64,000 nucleotides of DNA from an uncultured Collinsella sp. (GCA_934643145.1 CAKUBM010000006.1:1-64000); one strand, 5' to 3'. Counted from the stretch's first letter, positions 51,747 to 60,201 are shown. Translations and numbers: made by a program. Notes: generated from the letters alone by a model not told the origin.

Positions 51747-53198
51747 TTACTCAACCGTATCGACGGTTGCTGCCACGTTACCATCCGCCATACGCACGCG
51801 GATGGCGTCACCGGGCTTAAAAGTCTTAGCGCTCGTAGCCACGCCGCCATCGCTGTATGCGATGGAGTAGCCGCGGGCAAGCACCTTGAGCGGTGACAGG
51901 GCATCGAGCGAGGCCGCTGCGCGACCCAAGTCGGACGCGGGTTTGCTCAACATCGTGCGTCCCTGATGCTCCAGACGGGAACTCGCGAGCGTAAGCGCAT
52001 GGCGCTTGCCATCGAGCCCCGAGGTGCTTGCGACCAAGCGCTCGGGCAGGCGCTCGAAGTTGGAGCGGAAGGCACCGACCGAGCGCGCAATGGCGCCCGA
52101 CAGGCGATCGGCCGTCAGGGCAAGCTCCGACTCGCGACGCTCGACCATAAACGTGGGGTCGTTGAGGCACGGGCGGCATGCAGCTGCATCGAGCGCATCG
52201 CCCAAGCGTGCCGTATAGGTATCCCAGGCACGCCGACCGCGCTGATCGAGCATCTCCAGATCGACTTGATCCGACCCGATCATCGATGACATCGCAGCGC
52301 CCAGACGCTGATGGCGCGTCTCGAGCACGTCGGCCAGCTCTGTCATGGCTGGCGCCACGGATTCTGCAGCCGCCGTTGGCGTGGAGGCACGACGGTCGCT
52401 CACCATGTCGCAGATCGAGGTATCGGGCTCATGGCCAATACCCGTCACCACAGGCACGGGACAGGCCGCCACTGCACGGGCAAGCTCCTCGTCGTTAAAG
52501 GTCATGAGGTCCTCGAAGGAACCGCCGCCACGCACGAGCAAGATGCAGTCGGGAGCCGGCGTGATGGAAGCGGCGCGACGCAAGCCCTCAATGAGCTCTG
52601 CCGGCGCACCTTCGCCTTGCACCTTGGCGCCCACGCAGACAAGCTCGACAAGCGGGTTGCGACGGCGCAGTGTGCGCTTGACGTCGTCGATCACGGCGCC
52701 CGAAAGCGAGGTGACGACCGCCACGCGCGAGCAAAACACCGGAATGCGACGCTTGCAGGACTCGTCCATCAGCCCCTCGCGGCGCAGCTTCTCGGCCAAC
52801 TGTGCCACCTGTTGACGCAGCAGGCCCTCCCCCGCCAGCGAGAACGAACGGGCGACAAAGCTCATACGGCCCGTGGGCTTATAGAGATTGAAGCTGCCCT
52901 TAAAGCTCACCTGCATACCGTCGCGCAAGTCGAAGGTGCGCTTAAGATAGGCACCCTTCCAGATGATGCAATCGACGGCAGCCGAGTCGTCCTTGATCTG
53001 GAAGTAGCAGTGGCCGCTTCGGGCATTGGGGCCACGAAAGCCGGTGACCTCGCCCAGGACGCTCAGCTGCGGAATGGCATCGAGCGCACCAGCGGCGATC
53101 TCCACCGCCTGGCTCACGCTGAGCTCTTTGCGCTCCTGCTCGTCCGAGCCGTCGAACTCGGCAGAAACGCTATTGCCGGTTAGATTCCAGCCTGCCAC
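51747..53198 (-). CDS. xseA: Exodeoxyribonuclease VII large subunit XseA
   Basis: 483 aa from a GTG start at 53198, preceded by AAAGGAGG at 4 nt; a longer frame starting upstream would bury this site. The N-terminal OB-fold includes LSVLGEVTGFRGPNARSGHC and FQIKDDSAAVDCIIWKG. The catalytic region holds LLVRGGGSFEDLMTFNDEEL and GIGHEPDTSICDMVSDRRAS. A long helical region and a beta domain (LARGYSIAYSDGG) complete it. The two-gene unit with xseB is the standard order. Confidence 0.95.
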   Translation of the reverse strand: MAGWNLTGNSVSAEFDGSDEQERKELSVSQAVEIAAGALDAIPQLSVLGEVTGFRGPNARSGHCYFQIKDDSAAVDCIIWKGAYLKRTFDLRDGMQVSFKGSFNLYKPTGRMSFVARSFSLAGEGLLRQQVAQLAEKLRREGLMDESCKRRIPVFCSRVAVVTSLSGAVIDDVKRTLRRRNPLVELVCVGAKVQGEGAPAELIEGLRRAASITPAPDCILLVRGGGSFEDLMTFNDEELARAVAACPVPVVTGIGHEPDTSICDMVSDRRASTPTAAAESVAPAMTELADVLETRHQRLGAAMSSMIGSDQVDLEMLDQRGRRAWDTYTARLGDALDAAACRPCLNDPTFMVERRESELALTADRLSGAIARSVGAFRSNFERLPERLVASTSGLDGKRHALTLASSRLEHQGRTMLSKPASDLGRAAASLDALSPLKVLARGYSIAYSDGGVATSAKTFKPGDAIRVRMADGNVAATVDTVE

Positions 53199-53267
53199 GC
53201 AGCCTCCTTTCGTCATTGTGTACACGGGCTCCAGCCCTGTGTAAATTCAAGTCCCACACATAGTACA

Positions 53268-53297
53268 GCGCCGCGGGGACACGAATCCCCGCGGCGC
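53268..53297. other. 12-bp GC hairpin between the YugP-like gene and xseA
   Basis: GCGCCGCGGGGA and TCCCCGCGGCGC pair perfectly around a 6-nt loop. No T-run follows on either strand, so it may stabilise a 3' end rather than terminate. Confidence 0.6.
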
Positions 53298-53313
53298 CCA
53301 GCGACCCAATTTG

Positions 53314-54018
53314 TTATCGGTTGGAGTTTCTGTTGTAGCGAGCCATAAGATAGAGCAGCTGAATAATCGAGGTGAGCGCCGCAGCCACATAGGTAAGCGC
53401 GGCGGCCGTCAGCACCTTCTTGGCACCGTTGACCTGTTTGGAGCTCATGCCCGACTGCTCGATATACGCCACGGCGCGGCGGCTGGCGTCAATCTCGACC
53501 GGCAGCGTAACCAGTTGGAACAGCACGCTAAACGAGAAGAAGACCAGCGCGAGGGTCGTGAGCCCGGCAATGTTCATAAACAAGCCCATGAGCAGCACGA
53601 TCGTCCAGGTATTCTGGGTAAAGTTGACGACCGGCACGAGGGCGCTGCGCACCTTCATCATGGCGTAACCGCTTTGACGCTGGGCGGCATGGCCCGCCTC
53701 GTGGCAGGCGACGGCAACGCTTGCGACCGACCCGCCCGAACGGTTAGCGTCAGACAGATACAGGTTGTTGTCCTGCGGGTTGTAGTGGTCGGTGAGCTCG
53801 CCGGCAACGCCCTTGATGCCCACGGCGTTGCAACCGTTGGCATCGAGCATGCGGCGAGCGACCGTAGCGCCCGTGTCGCCGTCCGATCGTACCTTGGACC
53901 ACGTCTTGTACGTCGAGTTGATATAGCTCTGTGCGGCAAGACCAAGCACCGTACAGACAAGAACAACCAGCAGGTACAGCGGGTCGATGCCAAAGCCGTA
54001 TCCATAGTAATAAGGCAT
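53314..54018 (-). CDS. YugP-like membrane zinc metallopeptidase
   Basis: 234 aa. An N-terminal transmembrane helix (about 14-30), the zinc motif HEAGH at 106-110, and further transmembrane helices toward the C-terminus (about 140-170 and 205-225) match the YugP/Zn-peptidase family. GGAGG lies upstream of the ATG in GGAGGAATTCGC. The substrate is unknown; relatives are thought to act in membrane-protein quality control. It is monocistronic. Confidence 0.88.
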   Translation of the reverse strand: MPYYYGYGFGIDPLYLLVVLVCTVLGLAAQSYINSTYKTWSKVRSDGDTGATVARRMLDANGCNAVGIKGVAGELTDHYNPQDNNLYLSDANRSGGSVASVAVACHEAGHAAQRQSGYAMMKVRSALVPVVNFTQNTWTIVLLMGLFMNIAGLTTLALVFFSFSVLFQLVTLPVEIDASRRAVAYIEQSGMSSKQVNGAKKVLTAAALTYVAAALTSIIQLLYLMARYNRNSNR

Positions 54019-54082
54019 GCGAATTCCTCCGGATCGAGTTACACGTTGGAGGCATTCTACCCACTCAGGCGGTTAGGCTTCC

Positions 54083-55216
54083 CTACAGTAGCTCGATTTT
54101 GCCGTCTTTGACCGTCAACCCCATGTTGCCCGAAAGCAAATCGTCCAGGCGCGAGCCCACGAGCTCAAAGCGCCAGCCTTCGCGCAAGGGACTCTGCTCG
54201 GGATGCTCAATGTAGTCAGCCAGATCATCGCGCGAGGCAATGACTGAGGTTGCCACGCCCGAGCGCTCGGCAACCAGGCGGATGAGCGCGTACATCAGGT
54301 CCGTCACGCTCTCCAGCTCCGGCGAGATCTGACGGTGCCCGCGCACCATGAGCGGCAGGCGATCGTGCGGGCAGCTCGCGCCGCGCTTGATGGCCATGAG
54401 CGCGCCGTCCACGTCGCGCTCCCCCAGCTGATCGGTACCGCGAATGCTACGGAACTCCTCAACGCGCACGGGATTGCGCTTAACGAGTGCAAGCAGCGTG
54501 TCATCGGACATGACCCACTTGCGCGGGATGTTACGGCGCTCGGCGCGATCCTCGCGCCAGGCGGCGAGCTCGCGCGCGATGCCCAACTGGTGACGGCTGC
54601 ACGAATTGATGCGTTTGACCTTACGGAACGCCTCGTGGCGATCGGCGCGATAGTGCGACTCGTCAGCCAGCGGGCGCAGCTCGTCGAGCACCCAGTCCAC
54701 ACGGCCCAGTTCGCGCAAGCGGCTCATCATCTCGGTATAGGCGACGATCAGGTACTTGACGTCATCGATCGCGTACTCAATCTGCTTATCGGTCAGCGGG
54801 CGACGCGACCAGTCGGTCAGCGACTCAGTCTTGGGCAATGAGACGCCGCAAAACGTCTGCACGAGCGCGCCGTAGGAAATCTGCTGACGTTCGCCCAAAA
54901 AGGCGGCGGCCACCTGCGTGTCAAAAATCGGACGCGGCAACACGCCTACGGTATGAAGCATAACTTCCATGTCCTGCGAGCAAGCATGGAACACCTTGGT
55001 TACGCTCTCATCGGCCATAAGCTCGGCGAGCGGCGACAGGTCGTCGATCACCAGGGGGTCGACCGCGACGCTCTCGGCAGGGGTGGCAATCTGGACCAGG
55101 CACAGACGCGGATGGAACGTGCGCTCGCGCAAAAACTCGGTATCGACGGCAATCGCGTCGAACTCGCGGGCGCGCTGGCAAAAGTCGAGTAGAGCCTGAT
55201 GTGTGGAAATGTACAT
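54083..55216 (-). CDS. rnd: Ribonuclease D
   Basis: 377 aa. This 3'-5' exonuclease trims tRNA precursors. The DEDD catalytic residues are in AIAVDTEFLRE, FDTQVAAAFLGE and YAIDDVKYLI. An HRDC domain follows (GIARELAAWREDRAERRNIPRKWV). The ATG at 55216 is favoured as it starts MYISTHQALLDFC; a longer frame adds 12 residues. The divergent lipid kinase gene starts about 100 nt away. Confidence 0.93.
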   Translation of the reverse strand: MYISTHQALLDFCQRAREFDAIAVDTEFLRERTFHPRLCLVQIATPAESVAVDPLVIDDLSPLAELMADESVTKVFHACSQDMEVMLHTVGVLPRPIFDTQVAAAFLGERQQISYGALVQTFCGVSLPKTESLTDWSRRPLTDKQIEYAIDDVKYLIVAYTEMMSRLRELGRVDWVLDELRPLADESHYRADRHEAFRKVKRINSCSRHQLGIARELAAWREDRAERRNIPRKWVMSDDTLLALVKRNPVRVEEFRSIRGTDQLGERDVDGALMAIKRGASCPHDRLPLMVRGHRQISPELESVTDLMYALIRLVAERSGVATSVIASRDDLADYIEHPEQSPLREGWRFELVGSRLDDLLSGNMGLTVKDGKIELL

Positions 55217-55314
55217 ATCAACCCATCGAATAAGGTTAGGCCCGAAAAACACGGGTAGGATATCGGCATTGCCTTACAACTATACTCGGTTAGTCACAGA
55301 ACGGGAACGTAAGT

Positions 55315-56232
55315 ATGCGCTGCCTTATCATCCACAACCCGGCATCGGGCCCCAGCTCAGATGAAATCTTCGCATTCACGCACGCCCTCGCGCAGGGCGG
55401 CGACGAGGTCGTGATGCGCTTTATCGGCGACGGTATGGAGCCCGAAGACGCCGTGGCAGACGTGCGCGAGTTCGATCGCGTGGTGGTCTCGGGTGGCGAC
55501 GGCACCGTCTCCAATGTGCTCGACCAGATGCGCGGATGCGGCGTCCCCACGCTCGTCTTTCCCTCCGGCACGGCCTGTCTGTTCTTCAACAACATCGGCA
55601 ATGCCCCCGAGGCGGCGGCACTCGCCAAGGCCTGCCGCGCCGGCCGCACGGTCAAGGTCGACATGGGCGAGCTCTTTTGGCTCGACGAGGACGGCAACGA
55701 AAAGCGCCATGGTTTTATCATCATCGCCGGCTCGGGCTTCGACGCCGAGATCATGATGAAGGCCGCCCCCACCAAAAACGACATCGGCGAGATCGCCTAC
55801 TTCCTGTCGGCGCTTGCCACGCCCAATCCCACGGTGGCGCACTTTACGATTGAGCATGACGGCATTGTCGAGGAGCTCGACGGCATCTGCTGCATGGCAG
55901 GCAACACCTCGGTCATCCAAAACGACATCAACCTGTTCCCAGACTGCCGCATGAACGACGGCATGGTCGACATCGCGGTCATCGAGCCCGTGCGCACCGT
56001 GCAGCTGCTGCCCACCGTGATCACCGCTGCGCTCGACCCCGCCGGCAAGGTGCTCGGTCGCCCACAGTTCAAGATCATCCAGACCAAGGAAGCTAAGATT
56101 ACCTGTACACCGTCGCTGGGCATGCAGTTCGATGGCGAGATTATCTCCAGCAACTCCGGCGTCTTTGGCGCCCGCGCGCTTCCGCAATGCCTCGACCTCA
56201 TCGTCGACGAATTCTCACCGCTTGGTAAATAG
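55315..56232 (+). CDS. Diacylglycerol/lipid kinase family protein (YegS/BmrU type)
   Basis: 305 aa. The N-terminal LIIHNPASGPSS and the ATP loop VSGGDGTVSNVL (GGDGT at 60-64) define the DAGK catalytic domain. FIIIAGSGFDAEIM and MNDGMVDIAVI are the C-terminal signature. It probably phosphorylates diacylglycerol or undecaprenol-like lipids, recycling them. A small membrane protein gene follows 9 nt after it with a strong ribosome site. Confidence 0.92.
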   Translation: MRCLIIHNPASGPSSDEIFAFTHALAQGGDEVVMRFIGDGMEPEDAVADVREFDRVVVSGGDGTVSNVLDQMRGCGVPTLVFPSGTACLFFNNIGNAPEAAALAKACRAGRTVKVDMGELFWLDEDGNEKRHGFIIIAGSGFDAEIMMKAAPTKNDIGEIAYFLSALATPNPTVAHFTIEHDGIVEELDGICCMAGNTSVIQNDINLFPDCRMNDGMVDIAVIEPVRTVQLLPTVITAALDPAGKVLGRPQFKIIQTKEAKITCTPSLGMQFDGEIISSNSGVFGARALPQCLDLIVDEFSPLGK

Positions 56233-56241
56233 GAGGACCCC

Positions 56242-56334
56242 ATGAACGACAATCCCCTGCTCGGCTTTATCGTCATTGTTCTGGCCATGCTCGTCGGCTA
56301 TGCGATCAACGTGATCCACCGCCGGAAGAAATAA
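56242..56334 (+). CDS. 30-residue single-pass membrane protein
   Basis: Reads MNDNPLLGFIVIVLAMLVGY then AINVIHRRKK. One transmembrane helix (about 6-25) is followed by a basic HRRKK tail, so the C-terminus should be cytoplasmic. AGGAGG stands 5 nt before the ATG, and an intrinsic terminator follows 36 nt after the stop. It lies 9 nt downstream of the lipid kinase, so it is likely cotranscribed and may modulate it. No known family was recognised. Confidence 0.75.
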   Translation: MNDNPLLGFIVIVLAMLVGYAINVIHRRKK

Positions 56335-56370
56335 TTCCACATTGGTATGATACTCATCCAATTATCGTCT

Positions 56371-56415
56371 CCCCCGCTGTTTATGCATTTGCCAAACAGC
56401 GGGGGATTTTTTCTT
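56371..56415 (+). terminator. Intrinsic terminator after the lipid kinase operon
   Basis: CCCCCGCTGTTT pairs perfectly with AAACAGCGGGGG and is followed by ATTTTTTCTTT. Confidence 0.95.
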
Positions 56416-56500
56416 TGCGACCCAGCCATGTGCTTTATCAAGGTAGAGTAATTGCAGGGTGCCTTTATTTAACTAAAGCCACAAAATGAGTATTCTTATC

Positions 56501-56530
56501 CGCTTATCGCATATTTTAGAACGCTTATCG
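56501..56530 (+). promoter_or_regulatory. 9+12+9 direct repeat upstream of the C69 peptidase gene
   Basis: CGCTTATCG occurs at 56501-56509 and 56522-56530 with a 12-nt spacer, a 21-bp period like the arcA sites but a different sequence. It lies about 113 nt before the ATG in AT-rich DNA. No clear -35/-10 pair was found; the role is inferred from geometry. Confidence 0.5.
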
Positions 56531-56642
56531 AGTATTTAATCAAAGTTGATGAATACTATTTCAACTTCCGATAGGCTAATAGGTGTATTTATTAGCTGGA
56601 ATCTCGCACGGTTGTGCGGGGTTTCAACCGTTGGGAGGGATT

Positions 56643-58448
56643 ATGAGGTTTACTCATCCTGTCAACACGCTCAAAAAGCTTGGCTGCGGCCTTGCATTTG
56701 GAGCTGCGGCCATTATGGCCATGCCGACTTCAGCGCTTGCCTGCACCCAGATTTACATGGGCAGCAAGCTCACGGCAGACGGCAACACGTACTACGGCCG
56801 CGCAGAAGACTTTGGTACGCGCTACCTCAAGCACTTTGGCATCGAGCCCGCGCACAAGGACGGCACCGAGTACACTTCGCTCGAGTCCGGCTTCGACTAC
56901 AAGTCCAAGGGCGCAACCTACCGCTACACCTTCGTTCGCGACAACCCCTCGCAGTGGGAAGATCGCTATGACGCTTATTCCGAGGCCGGCATCAACGAGA
57001 AGGGCGTTTCCTGCTCTGCCACGCTGAGTACCTCCTACAACGAGAAGGCCGAGGAGGCCGACCCCATCACCGAGGAGACCGGTATCGGCGAGTATAGCTA
57101 CGCCAGCGTCATCCTGGGCGAGAGCGCCACGGCACGCGAGGGCGTCGAACTCATCGGAAGCCTGATCGACGAGCAGGGGACCTGCGCCAACGACCAGGTC
57201 ATCATCGCCGACAACAACGAGACCTGGCTGTTCGCCGCGCTTTCTGGCCATCAGTGGATCGCCATGAAGCTCACCGACGACATCGCCTCGGTCAACCCCA
57301 ACATAGGCAACCTTAACTACGACATCGACCTCGACGACACCGAGAACTGCCTCCACTCCGAGGGCATTCAAACCATGCCCGAGGAAAAGGGCTTCGCCAA
57401 GTACTTCGAGGATGGCAAGCTCGACGTTGCCCAGACCTACGGAGAGGAAATTAGCGAGAAGGCCATGCATTCTTGGTCTCGCTATGTCCAGGGCCGCGAT
57501 TACTTCATGGCTCCGCTTGCCGAGGGCACCGACTACGAGATCGTCAAGGACGAGCGCGAAGACGCTCGTGCCACGACTGGCGCCCTGGTCCACGAGCTGC
57601 AGCCGCTGTTCTTTACGCCCGGCAAGTCCGACTGGAACACCTTTGAGATGATCCGTTCCTTCGCCGCTCGCGGCGAGAACGTCGCCGGCCTCAACGCCAA
57701 CACCGACGGCGCCTATGCCATCGGCTCTAACCGCAACACCGAGATTCACACTTTCCAGATCCGTCAGGGCATGGACCCCGAGATCGCGACCATTCAATGG
57801 GAGATGCTCTCCAACGCCGAGTTCTCCGTCGCCATCCCCCTCTACTCCGCACTGCTCACCGAGGTCAGCCCCTACTTCAGCGATCAAGATGTCTCCTTCG
57901 ATCACTGCGAAGAGGAAGACGTCGTGAACAACGAGGAGCCCAAGAACTCCATCAACTACGTCCTCATGGACATCAACACGCTCGCCTATGAAAACCGCGA
58001 CCACTGCGCCACCGGCGTCCGCGCCTATCTCGACGCTCTGCAGAAGGAGCTCATCGAGCAGAACCTGACCGTCGACGAGGCCATGCAGGCCGAAGAAGGC
58101 ACCGAGGCCCGCACCGCCCTGGCCAACAAGGCCGGCAAGGCTGCAACCAAGAACACTTATGTTAAGTGCAAGGCCATGCTCGAGGAGATGCGCGACTATC
58201 TCCAGGAGGGCGACTTCTCCGAGGAGTTCGTCCCGAGTGACTACGATGCCGACAACGACTGCCTGGTCAAGTCCATCACCTACGCCGACGAGGCCCTTTC
58301 CGATGAGGACGTGGCCGAGCCCGAGGCCGAAGAGGAAGAGACCACCGAGGAGAAGTCCGAGGGCAACAACATGGCCGCCATGGCCGTTGGCGCCGTCGTC
58401 ATCATCGGTGTCTGCGCCTACGTGATCTATCGTCGCAAGAAGGCCTAA
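56643..58448 (+). CDS. C69 family dipeptidase, secreted and C-terminally membrane-anchored
   Basis: 601 aa. A signal peptide ends at PTSALA and the next residue, Cys34 (CTQIYMG), is the expected Ntn-hydrolase nucleophile, exposed by processing. GRAEDFGTRYLKHF and NEKGVSCSATLS are family signatures. The last 60 residues hold an acidic Glu-rich spacer and a transmembrane helix (about 576-595) followed by YRRKKA, so the enzyme is tethered at the outer face; there is no LPXTG. It probably degrades dipeptides for uptake. GGGAGG precedes the ATG at 56643; a hairpin-rich leader of about 110 nt lies upstream. Confidence 0.92.
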   Translation: MRFTHPVNTLKKLGCGLAFGAAAIMAMPTSALACTQIYMGSKLTADGNTYYGRAEDFGTRYLKHFGIEPAHKDGTEYTSLESGFDYKSKGATYRYTFVRDNPSQWEDRYDAYSEAGINEKGVSCSATLSTSYNEKAEEADPITEETGIGEYSYASVILGESATAREGVELIGSLIDEQGTCANDQVIIADNNETWLFAALSGHQWIAMKLTDDIASVNPNIGNLNYDIDLDDTENCLHSEGIQTMPEEKGFAKYFEDGKLDVAQTYGEEISEKAMHSWSRYVQGRDYFMAPLAEGTDYEIVKDEREDARATTGALVHELQPLFFTPGKSDWNTFEMIRSFAARGENVAGLNANTDGAYAIGSNRNTEIHTFQIRQGMDPEIATIQWEMLSNAEFSVAIPLYSALLTEVSPYFSDQDVSFDHCEEEDVVNNEEPKNSINYVLMDINTLAYENRDHCATGVRAYLDALQKELIEQNLTVDEAMQAEEGTEARTALANKAGKAATKNTYVKCKAMLEEMRDYLQEGDFSEEFVPSDYDADNDCLVKSITYADEALSDEDVAEPEAEEEETTEEKSEGNNMAAMAVGAVVIIGVCAYVIYRRKKA

Positions 58449-58466
58449 GGCCCTCATGTCCTTGTC

Positions 58467-58546
58467 GAGTGGGCAAGGCAGCAATGGCAGCCTCGCCCAC
58501 TCAGCCCGTCCTTTTGACCGGCGGGAAACCCGCCTGAAATCTTTTT
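58467..58546 (+). terminator. Two-hairpin terminator region after the C69 peptidase gene
   Basis: GAGTGGGC pairs with GCCCACTC (58467-58502), then CCTTTT; next GGCGGG-AAA-CCCGCC (58520-58534) is followed by TGAAATCTTTTT. Either could end transcription. Confidence 0.6.
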
Positions 58547-58558
58547 AAAAAAGATTTC
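58536..58558. promoter_or_regulatory. Palindrome upstream of the ECF operon promoter
   Basis: GAAATCTTTTT, A, AAAAAGATTTC is a perfect 11-bp inverted repeat placed about 20 nt upstream of the extended -10. It may be an operator, an upstream promoter element, or part of the preceding terminator. Confidence 0.5.
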
Positions 58559-58576
58559 CCCGCACACACTTCGCTG

Positions 58577-58585
58577 TGCTATAGT
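58577..58585 (+). promoter_or_regulatory. Extended -10 promoter of the ECF (tryptophan) operon
   Basis: TGCTATAGT fits the TGnTATAAT extended -10 with one mismatch; there is no good -35, as is common for extended -10 promoters. Transcription would start near 58592, giving a leader of about 265 nt before the first S-subunit gene. Confidence 0.6.
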
Positions 58586-58643
58586 GCAGCGCAACAGCAA
58601 CTAGGTGCGACCGCGCCACGGCATCACGAAAGGAGCCACCAAC

Positions 58644-58712
58644 ATGAAGAACACGATGAAGTCTCTCAACAACTGGTGGTGGCGTGATGCGAATACGATC
58701 GGTCGACAGTGA
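58644..58712 (+). CDS. Tryptophan-codon leader peptide (22 aa)
   Basis: Reads MKNTMKSLNNWWWRDANTIG then RQ and stops at TGA. Three consecutive Trp codons (58674-58682) stand at positions 11-13. AGGAG lies 8 nt before the ATG. It ends 36 nt before an intrinsic terminator stem, the layout of trp-type attenuators. The peptide itself probably has no other function. Confidence 0.88.
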   Translation: MKNTMKSLNNWWWRDANTIGRQ

Positions 58713-58780
58713 GTCCCTCACGCCTATTTTTGCGCTCTAGGTGATTGGAAGGCCTCCGGTTTCGACCGGGGGCCTTTTTC
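58681..58780 (+). promoter_or_regulatory. Ribosome-mediated attenuator with intrinsic terminator
   Basis: The terminator is AAGGCCTCCGGT-TTCG-ACCGGGGGCCTT (58749-58776), a 12-bp stem with a T run (58775-58779). Segment 1, GGCGTGA (58681-58687), overlaps the last Trp codon and pairs with TCACGCC (58718-58724). Alternative partners exist: TCACGCCTA (58718-58726) with TAGGTGA (58738-58744) and CGGTCGA (58700-58706) with TCGACCG (58762-58768) inside the terminator. A ribosome stalled on the Trp codons would cover segment 1 and favour the alternatives. The pairings were found by eye, not by energy calculation. Confidence 0.75.
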
Positions 58781-58856
58781 TATCTCGAGCCCGATCGCAT
58801 TCGCATCACGCGCCTCCGCTTTTCTCCTGCACTCCCCTTCCGAAAGGATTTTCACC

Positions 58857-59429
58857 ATGTCTCAGAACACCACCGCCACCCAGCCCCGCACCGTCCAGGC
58901 CGCCGACCGCGGCAAACTCGATGTTCGCGCCCTCGTCCTGCTCGCCATTCTGCTTGCCGCCGGCTTTATCCTCAACTTCACCGTCGGCAAGGCCATCTCG
59001 GGTATCTCGGGCGGCATGATCAGCCCCGAGTTCATCATCTCGGCCTTCTGCCTCACCATCCTGGTCGTGCGCCCCAACATCGGTCAGGCGCTCGTCATCG
59101 GCCTTATCTCGGCCGCCGTGATCCAGATCACCACCACCTCGCCGTTCATCGATTTTGCCGCCGAGGGCATCGCCGCCATGCTCATGGCCGCCATCGTCAA
59201 CGCCGCCGGCAAGAAGGGCCAGGTTAAGCCCGCTGTCGCTATTGTCGCCACCTTCGTGACCACCTTTGTCTCGGGCGTTATCTTCATGGTCATCAAGATG
59301 GCTATGCTCGGCGTGGTGGGCGAGCTCGCCGCCGCCATGCTGCCTGTCGTCGCCATGACCGCCGTCTTTAACGCCATCCTGGTCGGTGCCCTCTACCTGC
59401 CCATCCAGAAGGCTCTGAAACTCAACTAA
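58857..59429 (+). CDS. ECF transporter S component, probable tryptophan (TrpP-like), copy 1
   Basis: 190 aa and about six transmembrane helices, no signal peptide. The first helix region is DVRALVLLAILLAAGFILNF, followed by TVGKAISGISGG. It resembles the copy at 59638 along its length (AILLAAGFILN, AVIQITT). S components bind the substrate and dock to the shared EcfA-EcfT module. Tryptophan is inferred from the Trp-codon attenuator in its leader and a general resemblance to TrpP-type S proteins. Its ATG lies 77 nt after the attenuator terminator. Confidence 0.8.
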   Translation: MSQNTTATQPRTVQAADRGKLDVRALVLLAILLAAGFILNFTVGKAISGISGGMISPEFIISAFCLTILVVRPNIGQALVIGLISAAVIQITTTSPFIDFAAEGIAAMLMAAIVNAAGKKGQVKPAVAIVATFVTTFVSGVIFMVIKMAMLGVVGELAAAMLPVVAMTAVFNAILVGALYLPIQKALKLN

Positions 59430-59435
59430 CCCGCT

Positions 59436-59535
59436 CGGCTTTACGAGCCACCCCATCTTGGCGTTCATTCGTCGCTCGCGTACCCAAGTACGCTTCGCTC
59501 CTCTTTCGCGCCAACCTGGGCCCCTCGTAAAGCCG
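59436..59535. repeat. Intergenic nested palindrome h
   Basis: CGGCTTTACGAG (59436-59447) pairs with CTCGTAAAGCCG (59524-59535). Inside, CCCA/TGGG, TTGGCG/CGCCAA and GCGTAC-CCAA-GTACGC are stacked in order. It lies between the two S-subunit genes, 7 nt after the first stop. No T-run follows. Confidence 0.85.
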
Positions 59536-59637
59536 TCTCCGTGCTCCATTATTCAAAATTAATCCCCTTTTCGATTTAACCCCTTTCGTGGGGGTCTAGG
59601 ACACGCTTATCTCAAATCCCACCTTAAGGAGAACATC

Positions 59638-60189
59638 ATGGCCACCAACACTCAGGCTCGTACCATTTCTGCCAACGCCGCTTCCGACAAAGGCATCCTC
59701 GACATCACCTCGCTCGTCCTGCTCGCCATCCTCCTTGCCGCCGGCTTTATCCTCAACATGACCGTCGGCAACGCTCTTGCCGCAACGGGTATTAAGCCGC
59801 AGTTCATCATTGCCGCCTATGCCCTGGCCATCGCACTCACGCAGGCAAGCTTTGCCCAGGCAGCCATCTTTGGCATCCTGTCGGCCGCCGTCATCCAGAT
59901 CACCACGTCAATCCCCGGCCTCAACTTTGTCACCGAACTTGCCGGCGCGCTGACGATGGCGGCGCTCATCAAGTCCAACATCGGCGGTAGCAAACTCAAC
60001 CCCTTCATCGCCGGCCTGCTCACCACCTTGGTCTCGGGTGCCCTCTTCGCCGTCCTGGGCACCGTCATCATGGGTGCCGCGCTGCCCACGGCGCTCGCCA
60101 AGGTGCCCATCGTGCTCGGCACTGCCGTCTTCAACGCCGTCGTGGTCCAGGCCCTCTTCTTCCCCCTGCGCAAGGTGCTCAACAAATAG
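59638..60189 (+). CDS. ECF transporter S component, probable tryptophan (TrpP-like), copy 2
   Basis: 183 aa, about six transmembrane helices, with DITSLVLLAILLAAGFILNM, TVGNALAATGIKPQF and AAVIQITTSIPGLNFVTE. It is a diverged paralogue of copy 1, so two related ligands or two affinities are possible. AAGGAG lies 7 nt before the ATG. Hairpin ACCCC/GGGGT (about 59579-59595) lies in its leader. The next gene encodes the fused ATPase. Confidence 0.8.
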   Translation: MATNTQARTISANAASDKGILDITSLVLLAILLAAGFILNMTVGNALAATGIKPQFIIAAYALAIALTQASFAQAAIFGILSAAVIQITTSIPGLNFVTELAGALTMAALIKSNIGGSKLNPFIAGLLTTLVSGALFAVLGTVIMGAALPTALAKVPIVLGTAVFNAVVVQALFFPLRKVLNK

Positions 60190-60201
60190 CCTGATATGAT
60201 G

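Noticed and set aside
58376..58448. LPXTG-type cell-wall anchor at the end of the C69 peptidase
   Set aside because: There is no LPXTG-like motif before the helix, only an acidic spacer, so a plain membrane anchor is the better reading.
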